From contig JAEXOY010000004.1 of assembly GCA_023439045.1 (NCBI GenBank), positions 1 through 17,564 on the forward strand: a DNA stretch of 17,564 bases, written 5' to 3'. Below, piece after piece: positions 1 to 8,100 of this stretch. The position numbers and the translations under genes were made by a program. The DNA is from Bacillota bacterium (GTDB taxonomy: Bacteria > Bacillota > Clostridia > Acetivibrionales > DSM-1351). How positions within the stretch are numbered: position 1 is the stretch's first letter; the number at the start of each line of letters is the position of its first letter. A model generated the notes under the pieces. It was not told the DNA's origin and searched no databases. It saw only the letters and a program-made list of their open reading frames with translations.

Positions 1-27
1 GGATTCCCCTTTCCGGTTTCAGGAGGG

Positions 28-99
28 TGCTCAGAAACATGAAATGTTTCGTCGAAGGGAACCTAGGGTTCCCTAGCGAACAAGAAAATATACTGAGCA
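28..99 (+). other. Foldable three-way-junction segment, identity unknown
   Basis: TGCTCAG (28-34) is the exact reverse complement of CTGAGCA (93-99) and would close a junction. Inside it lie two hairpins. One has arms at 35-40 and 44-49 with loop GAA. The other has AGGGAACC (56-63) and GGTTCCCT (67-74) with loop TAG, continued below by TCG/CGA (52-54/77-79). An A-rich strand at 80-92 is unpaired. There is no U-tract after it and no long ORF crosses it. The leuS promoter lies downstream, so any RNA here would belong to an upstream or separate transcript. It does not match the T-box or other riboswitch consensus sequences I know. The left edge of the window may cut it. Confidence 0.4.
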
Positions 100-147
100 A
101 GATAAAATAGTAAAATAAGCACTGAACAGATTTGCGAAGTAATTTTC

Positions 148-177
148 TTGACGTATAGGAGTTAATGATTCTATACT
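148..177 (+). promoter_or_regulatory. Probable sigma-A promoter of leuS
   Basis: TTGACG (148-153) and TATACT (172-177) are separated by 18 bases. Transcription would start near 184 and give a leader of about 60 nt. That is too short to hold a T-box, so leucine-tRNA-dependent attenuation is not evident here. Confidence 0.6.
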
Positions 178-243
178 ATGCAACCATTTATTCATATAAC
201 AAGGAAACACATTTTGCATAAAATATAAAAAGGAGTTGAAAGC

Positions 244-2688
244 ATGCCATACTCACCTGATATAGACAAGAAGTGGCAAAAGAAATGGGAAGAAACTGGG
301 ATTTATAAGTTTGACCCCAAAAATACTGATAAGAAATTTTATTGCTTGGAGATGTTTTCGTACCCATCAGGGGCTAATCTTCATGTTGGACACTGGTACA
401 ACTATGGATTGACTGACTCATGGGCAAGAATGAAGAGAATGCAGGGCTATAATGTTTTTCATCCAATGGGATTTGATGCGTTTGGATTGCCTGCAGAAAA
501 CTATGCTATCAAGACGGGCATTCACCCACAGGATTCAACACTCAAAAACATAGAAACAATGGAAGGTCAGCTCAAGGAAATGGGTGCTACCTTTGATTGG
601 GACTATGAAATAAAGACCTGTATGCCGGACTACTATAAATGGACACAGTGGTTGTTCCTGGAACTCTACAAAAAAGGCTTAGCATATAGAAAGAATGCTC
701 CAGTTAATTGGTGTCCAAAGTGTAATACAGTACTTGCAAATGAGCAGGTTATAGATGGTGTTTGCGAACGCTGCGATACAGAGGTTACAAAGCGTGACCT
801 TACGCAATGGTTCTTCAAGATAACAGATTATGCTCAGGAGTTACTCGACCAGCTAGAAGGACTAGATTGGCCAGAAAAGACCAAGAAGATTCAGACAAAC
901 TGGATTGGACGTTCTGAAGGAGCCGAGATTGAGTTTAAGGTTGCTGATAGCGACCTATCCTTTAAGGTATTTACAACAAGAGCAGATACCCTTTATGGAG
1001 TAACATATGTTGTTTTGGCACCAGAAAATAAGCTGGTTGATCAGATTACTACACCTGAATTTAAGAGTGCGGTTGAGGCATATAGGGTTGAGACCAACAA
1101 GCAGACTGAAATTGAACGTTTATCAACTGCAAAAGAAAAGACAGGTGCTCATACAGGAGCATATGCTATTCACCCAATCACAGGTGAAAAAGTGCCAATC
1201 CTAGTTGCCGACTATGTACTAGCAAGCTATGGTACAGGATGCGTAATGGCAGTACCAGCTCATGACGAAAGAGACTATGAGTTTGCAAAGAAGTATAATC
1301 TTCCTATCAAACGTGTTATAAAATCAAAAGATGGTGAGAATGATGAATTACCATTCTGCGATTACGGTGTATTGATAAATAGTGCTGAATTTGATGGAGT
1401 ATCCTCAGAAGAGGCAAGAACAGGCATAGTAAAGAAACTCGAAGCTGATAACAAAGGACTTCTCAAGATAAACTACAGATTGCGTGACTGGCTGGTTTCA
1501 AGACAACGTTACTGGGGTGCGCCTATTCCTGTTGTCTACTGCGATCATTGTGGAGAGGTTCCAGTACCACAAGAACAATTACCTGTAACTCTCCCATACA
1601 ATGTAGAATTTGCTCCTGATGGAGAGTCACCACTCAAAAAGAGTGAAGAGTTTATGAATACAACTTGTCCTAAATGCGGGGGTAAAGCAACAAGAGATCC
1701 TGATACCTTGGACACCTTTGTGTGCTCCTCATGGTACTATCTAAGGTATGCTGACAACAGAAACAGTGAAAAAGCATTCGATACAGAATGGATAAACAAG
1801 CTTTTGCCGGTTGATAAATATGTAGGTGGAGCAGAACATGCAGCAATGCATCTGCTTTACGCAAGATTTATAACCAAGGCACTTCGTGACATGGGACATT
1901 TAAACTTTGATGAGCCATTCTTGTCACTAGTACACCAGGGTACAATACTTGGTCCAGATGGAAACAAGATGAGTAAATCTCTGGGTAATACCATTTCACC
2001 TGATGAATATGTTAGAAAGTACGGATCTGATATTTTCAGAATGTACCTGGCATTTGGCTTTAACTATGTTGATGGTGGGCCTTGGAGTGATGATGGAATA
2101 AAGGCAATAAGCCGTTTTGTAATGAGAGTTGAGCGTCTTGTAGAGAGTCTTGCTGAACAGAAGTCAAAAGAAGCAAGAACTGATATGAACAGAGATGATA
2201 AAGACCTCAATTATGCAAGACATTATGCAATCAAGTTTGCAACTATGGATAATGAAAGATTCCAGTTTAATACAGCAATTTCACGTTGCATGGAGCTTGT
2301 GAACTCAATGTACAAGTATGATGCGGAGGTAAAAGTAAAGAATTTAGGGATTTTTGAAGCTTCAATTGCCGACCTCCTAAAGCTTATAGCTCCTTTTGCA
2401 CCACATTTTGCAGAGGAAATGTGGGAGCAGATGGGATATGAATACTCTATTTTCAATCAGGCATGGCCTCAGTATGATGAAAAGGCACTTGTAAAAGATA
2501 CTGTTGAGATGGCAGTTCAGATTAATGGAACGGTGAGAGGAAAGATAGAAGTTGACAATAATTCTGAAAACAGTGTTGTTGAAGCTGCTGCTCTAAACGA
2601 CGAGAAGATCCAGCCTTTCCTAGATGGCAAGCAGATAGTAAAGGTGATAGTTGTAAAGAATAGAATTGTTAATATAGTTGTAAAGTAA
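244..2688 (+). CDS. leuS: Leucine--tRNA ligase (LeuRS)
   Basis: This cytoplasmic class Ia aminoacyl-tRNA synthetase charges tRNA-Leu with leucine using ATP, and it is essential for translation. The 814-aa length is normal for bacterial LeuRS. The HIGH-type motif is HVGH at residues 47-50, and KMSKS is at about 575-579. A cysteine-rich CPKC...CERC zinc element sits at about 157-175, and a second CPKC lies near 475. The CP1 editing domain shows the threonine-rich TTRADTLYG segment near 244 and the GTGCVMAVPAHDERD segment near 330-345, which removes mischarged amino acids. The C-terminal region includes VQINGTVRGK, normal for the family. The ATG at 244 follows AAGGAG at 230-235 with good spacing. 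It is a single-gene unit bounded by a promoter at 148-177 and a terminator at 2768-2811. Confidence 0.98.
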   Translation: MPYSPDIDKKWQKKWEETGIYKFDPKNTDKKFYCLEMFSYPSGANLHVGHWYNYGLTDSWARMKRMQGYNVFHPMGFDAFGLPAENYAIKTGIHPQDSTLKNIETMEGQLKEMGATFDWDYEIKTCMPDYYKWTQWLFLELYKKGLAYRKNAPVNWCPKCNTVLANEQVIDGVCERCDTEVTKRDLTQWFFKITDYAQELLDQLEGLDWPEKTKKIQTNWIGRSEGAEIEFKVADSDLSFKVFTTRADTLYGVTYVVLAPENKLVDQITTPEFKSAVEAYRVETNKQTEIERLSTAKEKTGAHTGAYAIHPITGEKVPILVADYVLASYGTGCVMAVPAHDERDYEFAKKYNLPIKRVIKSKDGENDELPFCDYGVLINSAEFDGVSSEEARTGIVKKLEADNKGLLKINYRLRDWLVSRQRYWGAPIPVVYCDHCGEVPVPQEQLPVTLPYNVEFAPDGESPLKKSEEFMNTTCPKCGGKATRDPDTLDTFVCSSWYYLRYADNRNSEKAFDTEWINKLLPVDKYVGGAEHAAMHLLYARFITKALRDMGHLNFDEPFLSLVHQGTILGPDGNKMSKSLGNTISPDEYVRKYGSDIFRMYLAFGFNYVDGGPWSDDGIKAISRFVMRVERLVESLAEQKSKEARTDMNRDDKDLNYARHYAIKFATMDNERFQFNTAISRCMELVNSMYKYDAEVKVKNLGIFEASIADLLKLIAPFAPHFAEEMWEQMGYEYSIFNQAWPQYDEKALVKDTVEMAVQINGTVRGKIEVDNNSENSVVEAAALNDEKIQPFLDGKQIVKVIVVKNRIVNIVVK

Positions 2689-2767
2689 CTTATGCTCTAT
2701 GTACTAGCAATATATTTTAATGTAAAAGGTTTATTTCCTTAAAGGTTATATAGTTTAGATTCAATAG

Positions 2768-2811
2768 CCCTATTTTATTTTTGAAAGAGAATAAAATAGG
2801 GTTTTGTTTTT
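2768..2811 (+). terminator. Intrinsic terminator of leuS
   Basis: A perfect 12-bp stem, CCCTATTTTATT (2768-2779) with AATAAAATAGGG (2790-2801), has a 10-nt loop and is followed by TTTTGTTTTT. It ends leuS about 80 nt after its stop codon and separates it from the agr locus. Confidence 0.9.
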
Positions 2812-2839
2812 GTAAAAATATGTTAAAATTAAGTATCAT
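2810..2839 (+). promoter_or_regulatory. Possible promoter of agrB
   Basis: TTGTAA (2810-2815) and TATCAT (2834-2839) are 18 bases apart, directly behind the leuS terminator. An alternative is the extended -10 element TGTTAAAAT at 2821-2829. I cannot tell which is used. No convincing pair of direct repeats like the staphylococcal AgrA site is visible. Confidence 0.4.
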
Positions 2840-2878
2840 ATCCTAATTTTTTACAGTGTAGGGAAGGGGGTTAATATT

Positions 2879-3448
2879 GTGGAAATAAGATTTTATAGAA
2901 AAATTGCAAATTGCATATCGGACAGAATAATTGCAAATGGTAATTATGATGAAGAAACTGCTAGTAATATTCGATATGGAATGGTGTGTACTCTTTCTGA
3001 CCTGTACAAGCTGATATTATTTGTATTAATTTTCAGTATTGGGGGTTTTTTTGAGGAGTTTATCCTTGCATCTTTACCAATATTACTCAGACCTTTTTTA
3101 GGAGGATTCCATGCAAAAACAGAAATTAGGTGCCTAATACTATCAATTTTTAATTTAGTAGTAGCTATTTCATTGGGGAGCTATCTTACAATCAATATTT
3201 TTATTAAAATAGCATTTATTATTATTTTACCAATAATAGCAATCCCGATTTCTCGTTTAAATAGCAAAACAGCTAATGGCAAAAAAATGGGATTTAATAT
3301 ATTAGCATCCCTATTGACAATAATTTTAATGGTGTTATCCATTTGGTTGAATGCTGGAAATATTATATTTTTGAGTGTTATAATGGTTTATTTTTATGCT
3401 TTATTGAAAATCTTAAAAAATAAAGGCCAAAAGGAAAAAATAACATAA
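2879..3448 (+). CDS. agrB: AgrB-like autoinducer peptide endopeptidase
   Basis: This is an integral membrane cysteine endopeptidase of the AgrB family. It cleaves the C-terminal tail of the AgrD propeptide and forms the (thio)lactone ring of the autoinducing peptide. The 189-aa length matches the family. The signature region RPFLGGFHAK...C holds the catalytic pair His78 and Cys85, equivalent to His77/Cys84 of the staphylococcal enzyme. Hydrophobic segments occupy about 43-57, 60-75, 84-120, 130-145 and 150-178. The GTG start is supported by GGAAGGGGG eight bases upstream, and the next methionine (residue 35) would remove conserved N-terminal sequence. The substrate gene agrD starts 72 bp downstream and the receptor kinase agrC follows. 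Confidence 0.92.
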   Translation: MEIRFYRKIANCISDRIIANGNYDEETASNIRYGMVCTLSDLYKLILFVLIFSIGGFFEEFILASLPILLRPFLGGFHAKTEIRCLILSIFNLVVAISLGSYLTINIFIKIAFIIILPIIAIPISRLNSKTANGKKMGFNILASLLTIILMVLSIWLNAGNIIFLSVIMVYFYALLKILKNKGQKEKIT

Positions 3449-3455
3449 AATAATA

Positions 3456-3484
3456 TTGACAATATTTACCATTAGATGTAAGAT
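3456..3484 (+). promoter_or_regulatory. Promoter of the agrD peptide gene
   Basis: A consensus TTGACA (3456-3461) is followed after 17 bases by TAAGAT (3479-3484). Transcription would begin near 3491, about 30 nt before the peptide ATG. The promoter begins only 7 nt after the agrB stop codon, so the peptide can be transcribed separately from agrB. Confidence 0.65.
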
Positions 3485-3495
3485 AATGGTAAATA
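3463..3495. promoter_or_regulatory. Perfect 12-bp palindrome over the agrD promoter (putative operator)
   Basis: TATTTACCATTA (3463-3474) is the exact reverse complement of TAATGGTAAATA (3484-3495), with a 9-bp spacer. The palindrome covers most of the -35/-10 spacer, the last base of the -10 hexamer and the likely start site. No U-tract follows on either strand, so it is not a terminator. Transcripts from the 3456 promoter would lack the left arm, which favours a DNA-binding site over an RNA hairpin. Read-through from agrB could still form the hairpin. Confidence 0.5.
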
Positions 3496-3520
3496 AATAC
3501 AAGAAGGAGTGGTTACTGTT

Positions 3521-3634
3521 ATGAAAACACGTTTGTTTAAAATGATCGGAAGGTACTCTTTATTGGTTACAAGTGCAGCATGTGGAGCTGCAAAAGCATT
3601 TTGGTTTTATCAGCCAGAGAAAAATGACAAATAA
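3521..3634 (+). CDS. agrD: AgrD-like cyclic autoinducer peptide precursor
   Basis: This 37-residue ORF lies directly between agrB and agrC, the usual place of the propeptide gene. The N-terminus (MKTRLFKMIGRYSLLV) is basic and amphipathic, as expected for the membrane-anchoring leader. The C-terminal part reads CGAAKAFWFYQPEKNDK. The aromatic stretch plus YQPE followed by charged residues resembles clostridial AgrD precursors, where AgrB cuts just before the charged tail. The single cysteine (Cys21) is the only candidate for a thiolactone. It is eight residues before Phe29, whereas known AgrD families usually form a five-residue ring, so the ring would be unusually large. AAGGAG at 3504-3509 precedes the ATG by 11 bases. 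The gene has its own promoter and a downstream terminator. I am confident it is the AgrB substrate, but not of the mature peptide. Confidence 0.85.
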   Translation: MKTRLFKMIGRYSLLVTSAACGAAKAFWFYQPEKNDK

Positions 3635-3667
3635 TTAAAAAAATTCCATGTAATTCTTGAAAAAAAG

Positions 3668-3709
3668 TAGAAATGCTAGTACATTAAGTATATGGCATTT
3701 CTATTTTTT
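3668..3709 (+). terminator. Terminator/attenuator between agrD and agrC
   Basis: TAGAAATGC (3668-3676) pairs with GCATTTCTA (3695-3703), followed by six T residues and an 18-nt loop. It lies 34 nt after the agrD stop and directly abuts the agrC ribosome binding site at 3710-3715. It probably yields a short abundant agrD transcript, with agrC made by read-through. Confidence 0.65.
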
Positions 3710-3719
3710 AGGGGGTAAG

Positions 3720-5099
3720 ATGGAAGGTATTATTATTAAAGTTTTTTTTAACATTTTAGAGTCTTTTGTAATTTTAAGTGCTTTTTTGGCACTGTCTAGA
3801 AGGATGCAATACATATTAACAAAAGCAATAAGGGTTATACTCTTTTTAGTAGCTTACTGCTCCTACTCCATTTTGTTTTCTAACTTTTTACCCAAGGGAC
3901 TTGATACTATAGGTATTCTTCTCACATCTGCTTTTCTTTTATCTTGTTTGTTTGATTCAAAGATATTTAAGGCGCTTATAAAATGTTGCTTAATCTTCTG
4001 CGGTATTTTTATTTTGGAGACTTTAGCCATACTAATATTTGCTTTGATATTTGGACCGGATACGCAAGAACAGCTCAAATATACATCACCCTTAATGATT
4101 ATAACTGTGTTAGGTGTTAAAGCCCTGGAATTAACAGTTGTATTTATTCTACAAAAATTCAACATTGGGAGCATCTGGCTTAATAAGAATGGTACTGAAG
4201 GGGAATTCGAGTATTGGCAGATGCTACTAATCGTAGCTTGTTGCGGGGCAATTATGGTTACCATGATTATAGCTATGTGCATTGATAACAGTATAAAGAT
4301 ATATTATGGAATAACTTCAGGTATTATATGTATGATTATGTTCTTTGCTATGACAATGATATTTAAAGAGGTTAGAGACGTAGAAAGAATGAAGTATGAA
4401 AATAAAGCAGTACAAAAAAGCGTATCTCAAATGAAAGAATTTAATGACCTAATGGCTAAAGAAAGACATGAATATAAGAACCATCTTGCAACAATATATG
4501 GCCTTTGCTGCTTAAGAAAAGATGACGCATTCGATAGAATTAAATCCTACATAAATGAATACGCGAGCAGCAAGATGATAGTAAACTTTAACTCTAACTC
4601 AGGAAATGACTTTGTAGATGCCATATTAAATGTTAAGTATAATACTGCGCTTCAGAAGAGTGTCAATATAAAAGCAGATTTTGAGGACTCACTAGACAAT
4701 GCATGCATCAATCAACATATTATTGCTACAATTATAGCAAATATAACACAAAATGCTTTTGAAGCCATTACTCATGCTGGATTATCTGATAGATACATTA
4801 ATATCTCTGGTAAAATCACAGAAAATACCTATCAATTAGTTATTTCTAATAATGGTCCCCAAATTACTAGTGATGTACAAAAAAGGATTTTCGATACCGG
4901 TTTTTCAACAAAAGTTAAGAGTAGTAATGAAAGGGGATTCGGGCTCAGTATAGTTAAAAATCATATAGAGCAATGTAATGGTACCATTTGCATTGTAAGC
5001 TCTCAAGATGAAACAAGTTTTATTATCGTCCTTCCACTAAATAAAATTTCAAAATCCAAGCAAACAAACTTTATACAAACAGAGGAAAATTGGATATAA
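3720..5099 (+). CDS. agrC: AgrC-like sensor histidine kinase (GHKL family)
   Basis: This is the membrane receptor kinase for the autoinducing peptide. About six hydrophobic segments fill residues 8-215. They are followed by a dimerisation/phosphoacceptor helix KERHEYKNHLATIYG with His250 as the likely phosphorylated residue. The ATP-binding GHKL domain has an N box (NITQNAFEA, 341-349), an IFDTGFSTK segment near 390-398 and a glycine box RGFGLSIV (405-412). At 459 aa it is close to the usual 420-450. I chose ATG 3720, preceded by AGGGGG at 3710-3715. The in-frame start at 3657 would place the first codons inside the agrD-agrC terminator and has no ribosome binding site. No LytTR response regulator (AgrA) lies next to it, and the next gene is an SNF2 ATPase. 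Its partner must be elsewhere or be a non-cognate regulator. Confidence 0.9.
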   Translation: MEGIIIKVFFNILESFVILSAFLALSRRMQYILTKAIRVILFLVAYCSYSILFSNFLPKGLDTIGILLTSAFLLSCLFDSKIFKALIKCCLIFCGIFILETLAILIFALIFGPDTQEQLKYTSPLMIITVLGVKALELTVVFILQKFNIGSIWLNKNGTEGEFEYWQMLLIVACCGAIMVTMIIAMCIDNSIKIYYGITSGIICMIMFFAMTMIFKEVRDVERMKYENKAVQKSVSQMKEFNDLMAKERHEYKNHLATIYGLCCLRKDDAFDRIKSYINEYASSKMIVNFNSNSGNDFVDAILNVKYNTALQKSVNIKADFEDSLDNACINQHIIATIIANITQNAFEAITHAGLSDRYINISGKITENTYQLVISNNGPQITSDVQKRIFDTGFSTKVKSSNERGFGLSIVKNHIEQCNGTICIVSSQDETSFIIVLPLNKISKSKQTNFIQTEENWI

Positions 5100-5100
5100 T
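5072..5100 (+). promoter_or_regulatory. Possible promoter of the SNF2 gene
   Basis: TATACA (5072-5077) and a consensus TATAAT (5095-5100) are 17 bases apart, overlapping the end of agrC. A start near 5107 would give a leader of about 38 nt. The -35 matches consensus at four of six positions. Confidence 0.4.
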
Positions 5101-5144
5101 ATGTATATTATATTTAGATATAACCTTTAAAGAGGTAATAATTA

Positions 5145-8100
5145 ATGTTTTCGATATCCAAGGAATTTATATATAAGAAATCTTCCCCTTTAAAATTTAA
5201 AAAGGGCTCAGAGTATCTTACGTCCAGAAGAATAAAGGCTGTCTCCTACAATGAGGAGATGGGCCTTTTTGATGCTACTGTTATAGGAACTCGCCCATGT
5301 AATGTTCAAATATCTTTTGATAAATCAGGTGAGATGGATAGCTATTTCTGCTCATGTCAGGATTATAAGGGAAATGAAAAGGAGCAGGGCAACTTATGTC
5401 CACACATTGTTGCGGTACTTCTATTCGTTTTAGAAAAGGATGCAGAAGGTTTTTTTGACGCATCTGCACAAAAGCGTTCAACAAATATACTGTTTGAATA
5501 CTTTAGGGGCCGCGGCAGCGATATAAAATCGCAGCTGGTGGTTGAATACACTATCAGTATATTTTCTGCCGCTTCACCAAAACGCGGGCCGTGTGCCTCA
5601 GTAAGCCTCAAGATTGGTCTGGATAGGCTTTATATTGTGCGCAATTTTAGCGAATTTTTTACCGCCTACAATAATAAAAAAGAGCTTAGCTTCGGAAAGG
5701 GCTTTAGTTTTGATGCAAGAGCACAAGATTTTTTTGGTGTAGACAAAAAGATGATTGATTATTTGCAGGAGCTATACCAAAATGATACCCTTGCAGACTA
5801 TTTTACTCCTGATATAAGGAGAAAGAGTAACTTCAATGACAAGGAAGTGTTCCTGACAGAGCCTGCTTTGAAGCGGATACTTGGGATATTGAAGGAATCT
5901 AAATTTAATCTATTAATTGAAGATAAAAAAATCGAGGAAGTTATAATCAGAGAAGAAGATATAGCTGTGGACTTTTTCTTGACAAAGGGGACAGCAGGCG
6001 TTGACATGAGCATGGACTTGCAGCAGGAACTATTTCCCTTAACCTCGGATAAGGAATACGTGCTATATGGCAATGTCATTCATAAGATATCATCTAAGCA
6101 AAAAAGCATACTAAGTCCATTTATAAATATGATTAGGGGGAAGAAGACTTTCAGGCTCACCTTTTTTGATAAAGATAGGGAGTTGCTTTTTACAGATATT
6201 CTTCCTCATATTGAAAAGTGCTCCAGTGTTTATTTTGATGATGCATTAAGCGAATCAATAGAGAGACTTAAATTCGAACCCAAGATATATCTTGATAGGG
6301 TAGCAGATGTTATCACGGGAGAGGTTAAATTTAAGTACGGAGATAGGGAGATAAATCCATTCTCAGCAAATGGTGATAACAGTACAAGGGATAGCAGAAT
6401 TTTAATAAGAGATGCTGAGGCAGAAGCTACTATACTGGATATTTTGGCTGAAACAGACTGTAAGGTAAGTGGTAATGGTATATATCTGGACGAGGAAGAA
6501 AAAATATTTGATTTTATTAATACTACAGTACCAAGCTTGCAAAAGCTTGCTGATATATATTATTCTGATAGCTTCAAGGCAATGAGCATTAGGAGAGCAC
6601 CCTCAATTACAGGGTTTCTGAGATTGAATGTGGTAAATGATTTTCTAGAATTCAACTTCACCATTGAAGGTACCACTAAGGGGGAGCTCAAAGATATCAT
6701 CAACAGCATTAGGCAAAAGAAAAAATACTATCGTTTGAAGGATGGCAGTTTTTTGCCTCTTAATAATGATGCTTTATTAAAGATGAATGAGATTGCTAGT
6801 CGGTTAGAGCTTGATGACTATGATTTTGAGAAGGATATTATTGAGCTGCCAAAGTATAGGGCATTATACTTAGATACCATGCTAAAGGAAAGCGGGCTAA
6901 AGCTTTTTGAAAGGAACTCTGCATTAAAGGCCTTGTTAAGAGATATTGGGGCACCCGAAGAGACGGAGTTCAAGGCTCCTGATGGAATGAGTGCAATACT
7001 GAGAGATTACCAAAAGCTAGGCTTTAAGTGGATGAAAACCCTTTGCACATATGGGCTTGGGGGTATTCTAGCAGACGATATGGGCTTGGGGAAGACGTTG
7101 CAGGTAATTGCACTTTTAAAATATGATAAGCAGAACCATGGGCAGGATACATCAATTGTTATCGTACCAACGTCCTTAGTATTTAACTGGTGTGCAGAAA
7201 TCAAAAAGTTTGCACCCGATCTTACCTTTACAGCTGTTGTAGGCTCAAAATCAGAGAGACAGCTCCTTATAAAAGAAGCGAGCAACAAGGACGTAATTAT
7301 TACCTCATATTCACTTATAAGACGCGATATTGAGGACTATAGTGATAGCTTTCGATACTGTATACTGGACGAGGCCCAGCATATTAAGAATCCGGCATCT
7401 ATTGCTGCAAAGGCAGTTAAGCAAATAAAGGCGCAGCACAGGCTAGCACTTACGGGTACTCCTATGGAAAACAACCTAACCGAGTTATGGTCAGTATTTG
7501 ATTTTATATTGCCAGGGTACCTAGGTTCTCATGGGAAGTTTACAGATATGTACGAAATCCCTATCTCAAAAGGGGATAGCAGTTGTATTGGTACCTTGAG
7601 CAAGCATATTAAGCCATTTATATTAAGAAGACTAAAGCAAGACGTTTTAAAGGAGTTGCCCGAAAAGATTGAACATGTTATTGAAGCGGAGTTGACAGAG
7701 GAGCAAAAGAAGATTTATGTTGCCTACCTTGAAGAGGCTCGTGGCGTAATAATGAATGAAATTGATAGAGAGGGCATAGGAAGGAGCCAAATAAAGATAC
7801 TATCCATACTGACAAGACTCCGCCAGCTATGCTGTCACCCTGCTCTCTTTATGGACGACTACGAGGGTGAAAGTGGCAAGTTATCTTTGCTTAAGGAGAT
7901 AGTAGAGGACTCTCTTGAGGGAGGCCATAGAATACTACTGTTTTCGCAGTTTACCTCTATGCTGGCTATTATTAAAAAATGGCTTGACATTAGCGGTATA
8001 CAATACTTATATTTGGATGGTGCGACACCATCAGAAGAAAGGATGCGATTAGTAAAAAGATTCAACTCAGGAGAGGGGCAGATTTTTCTGCTATCGCTCA

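Noticed and set aside
1..243. T-box riboswitch controlling leuS
   Set aside because: No AGGGTGG-type T-box sequence, no specifier-stem or AGTA-loop arrangement was found, and the probable promoter at 148-177 leaves only about 60 nt of leader.
3657..3719. Upstream start for the agrC-like kinase (21 extra residues)
   Set aside because: These codons lie inside the agrD-agrC terminator hairpin and lack a ribosome binding site; ATG 3720 has AGGGGG just upstream.
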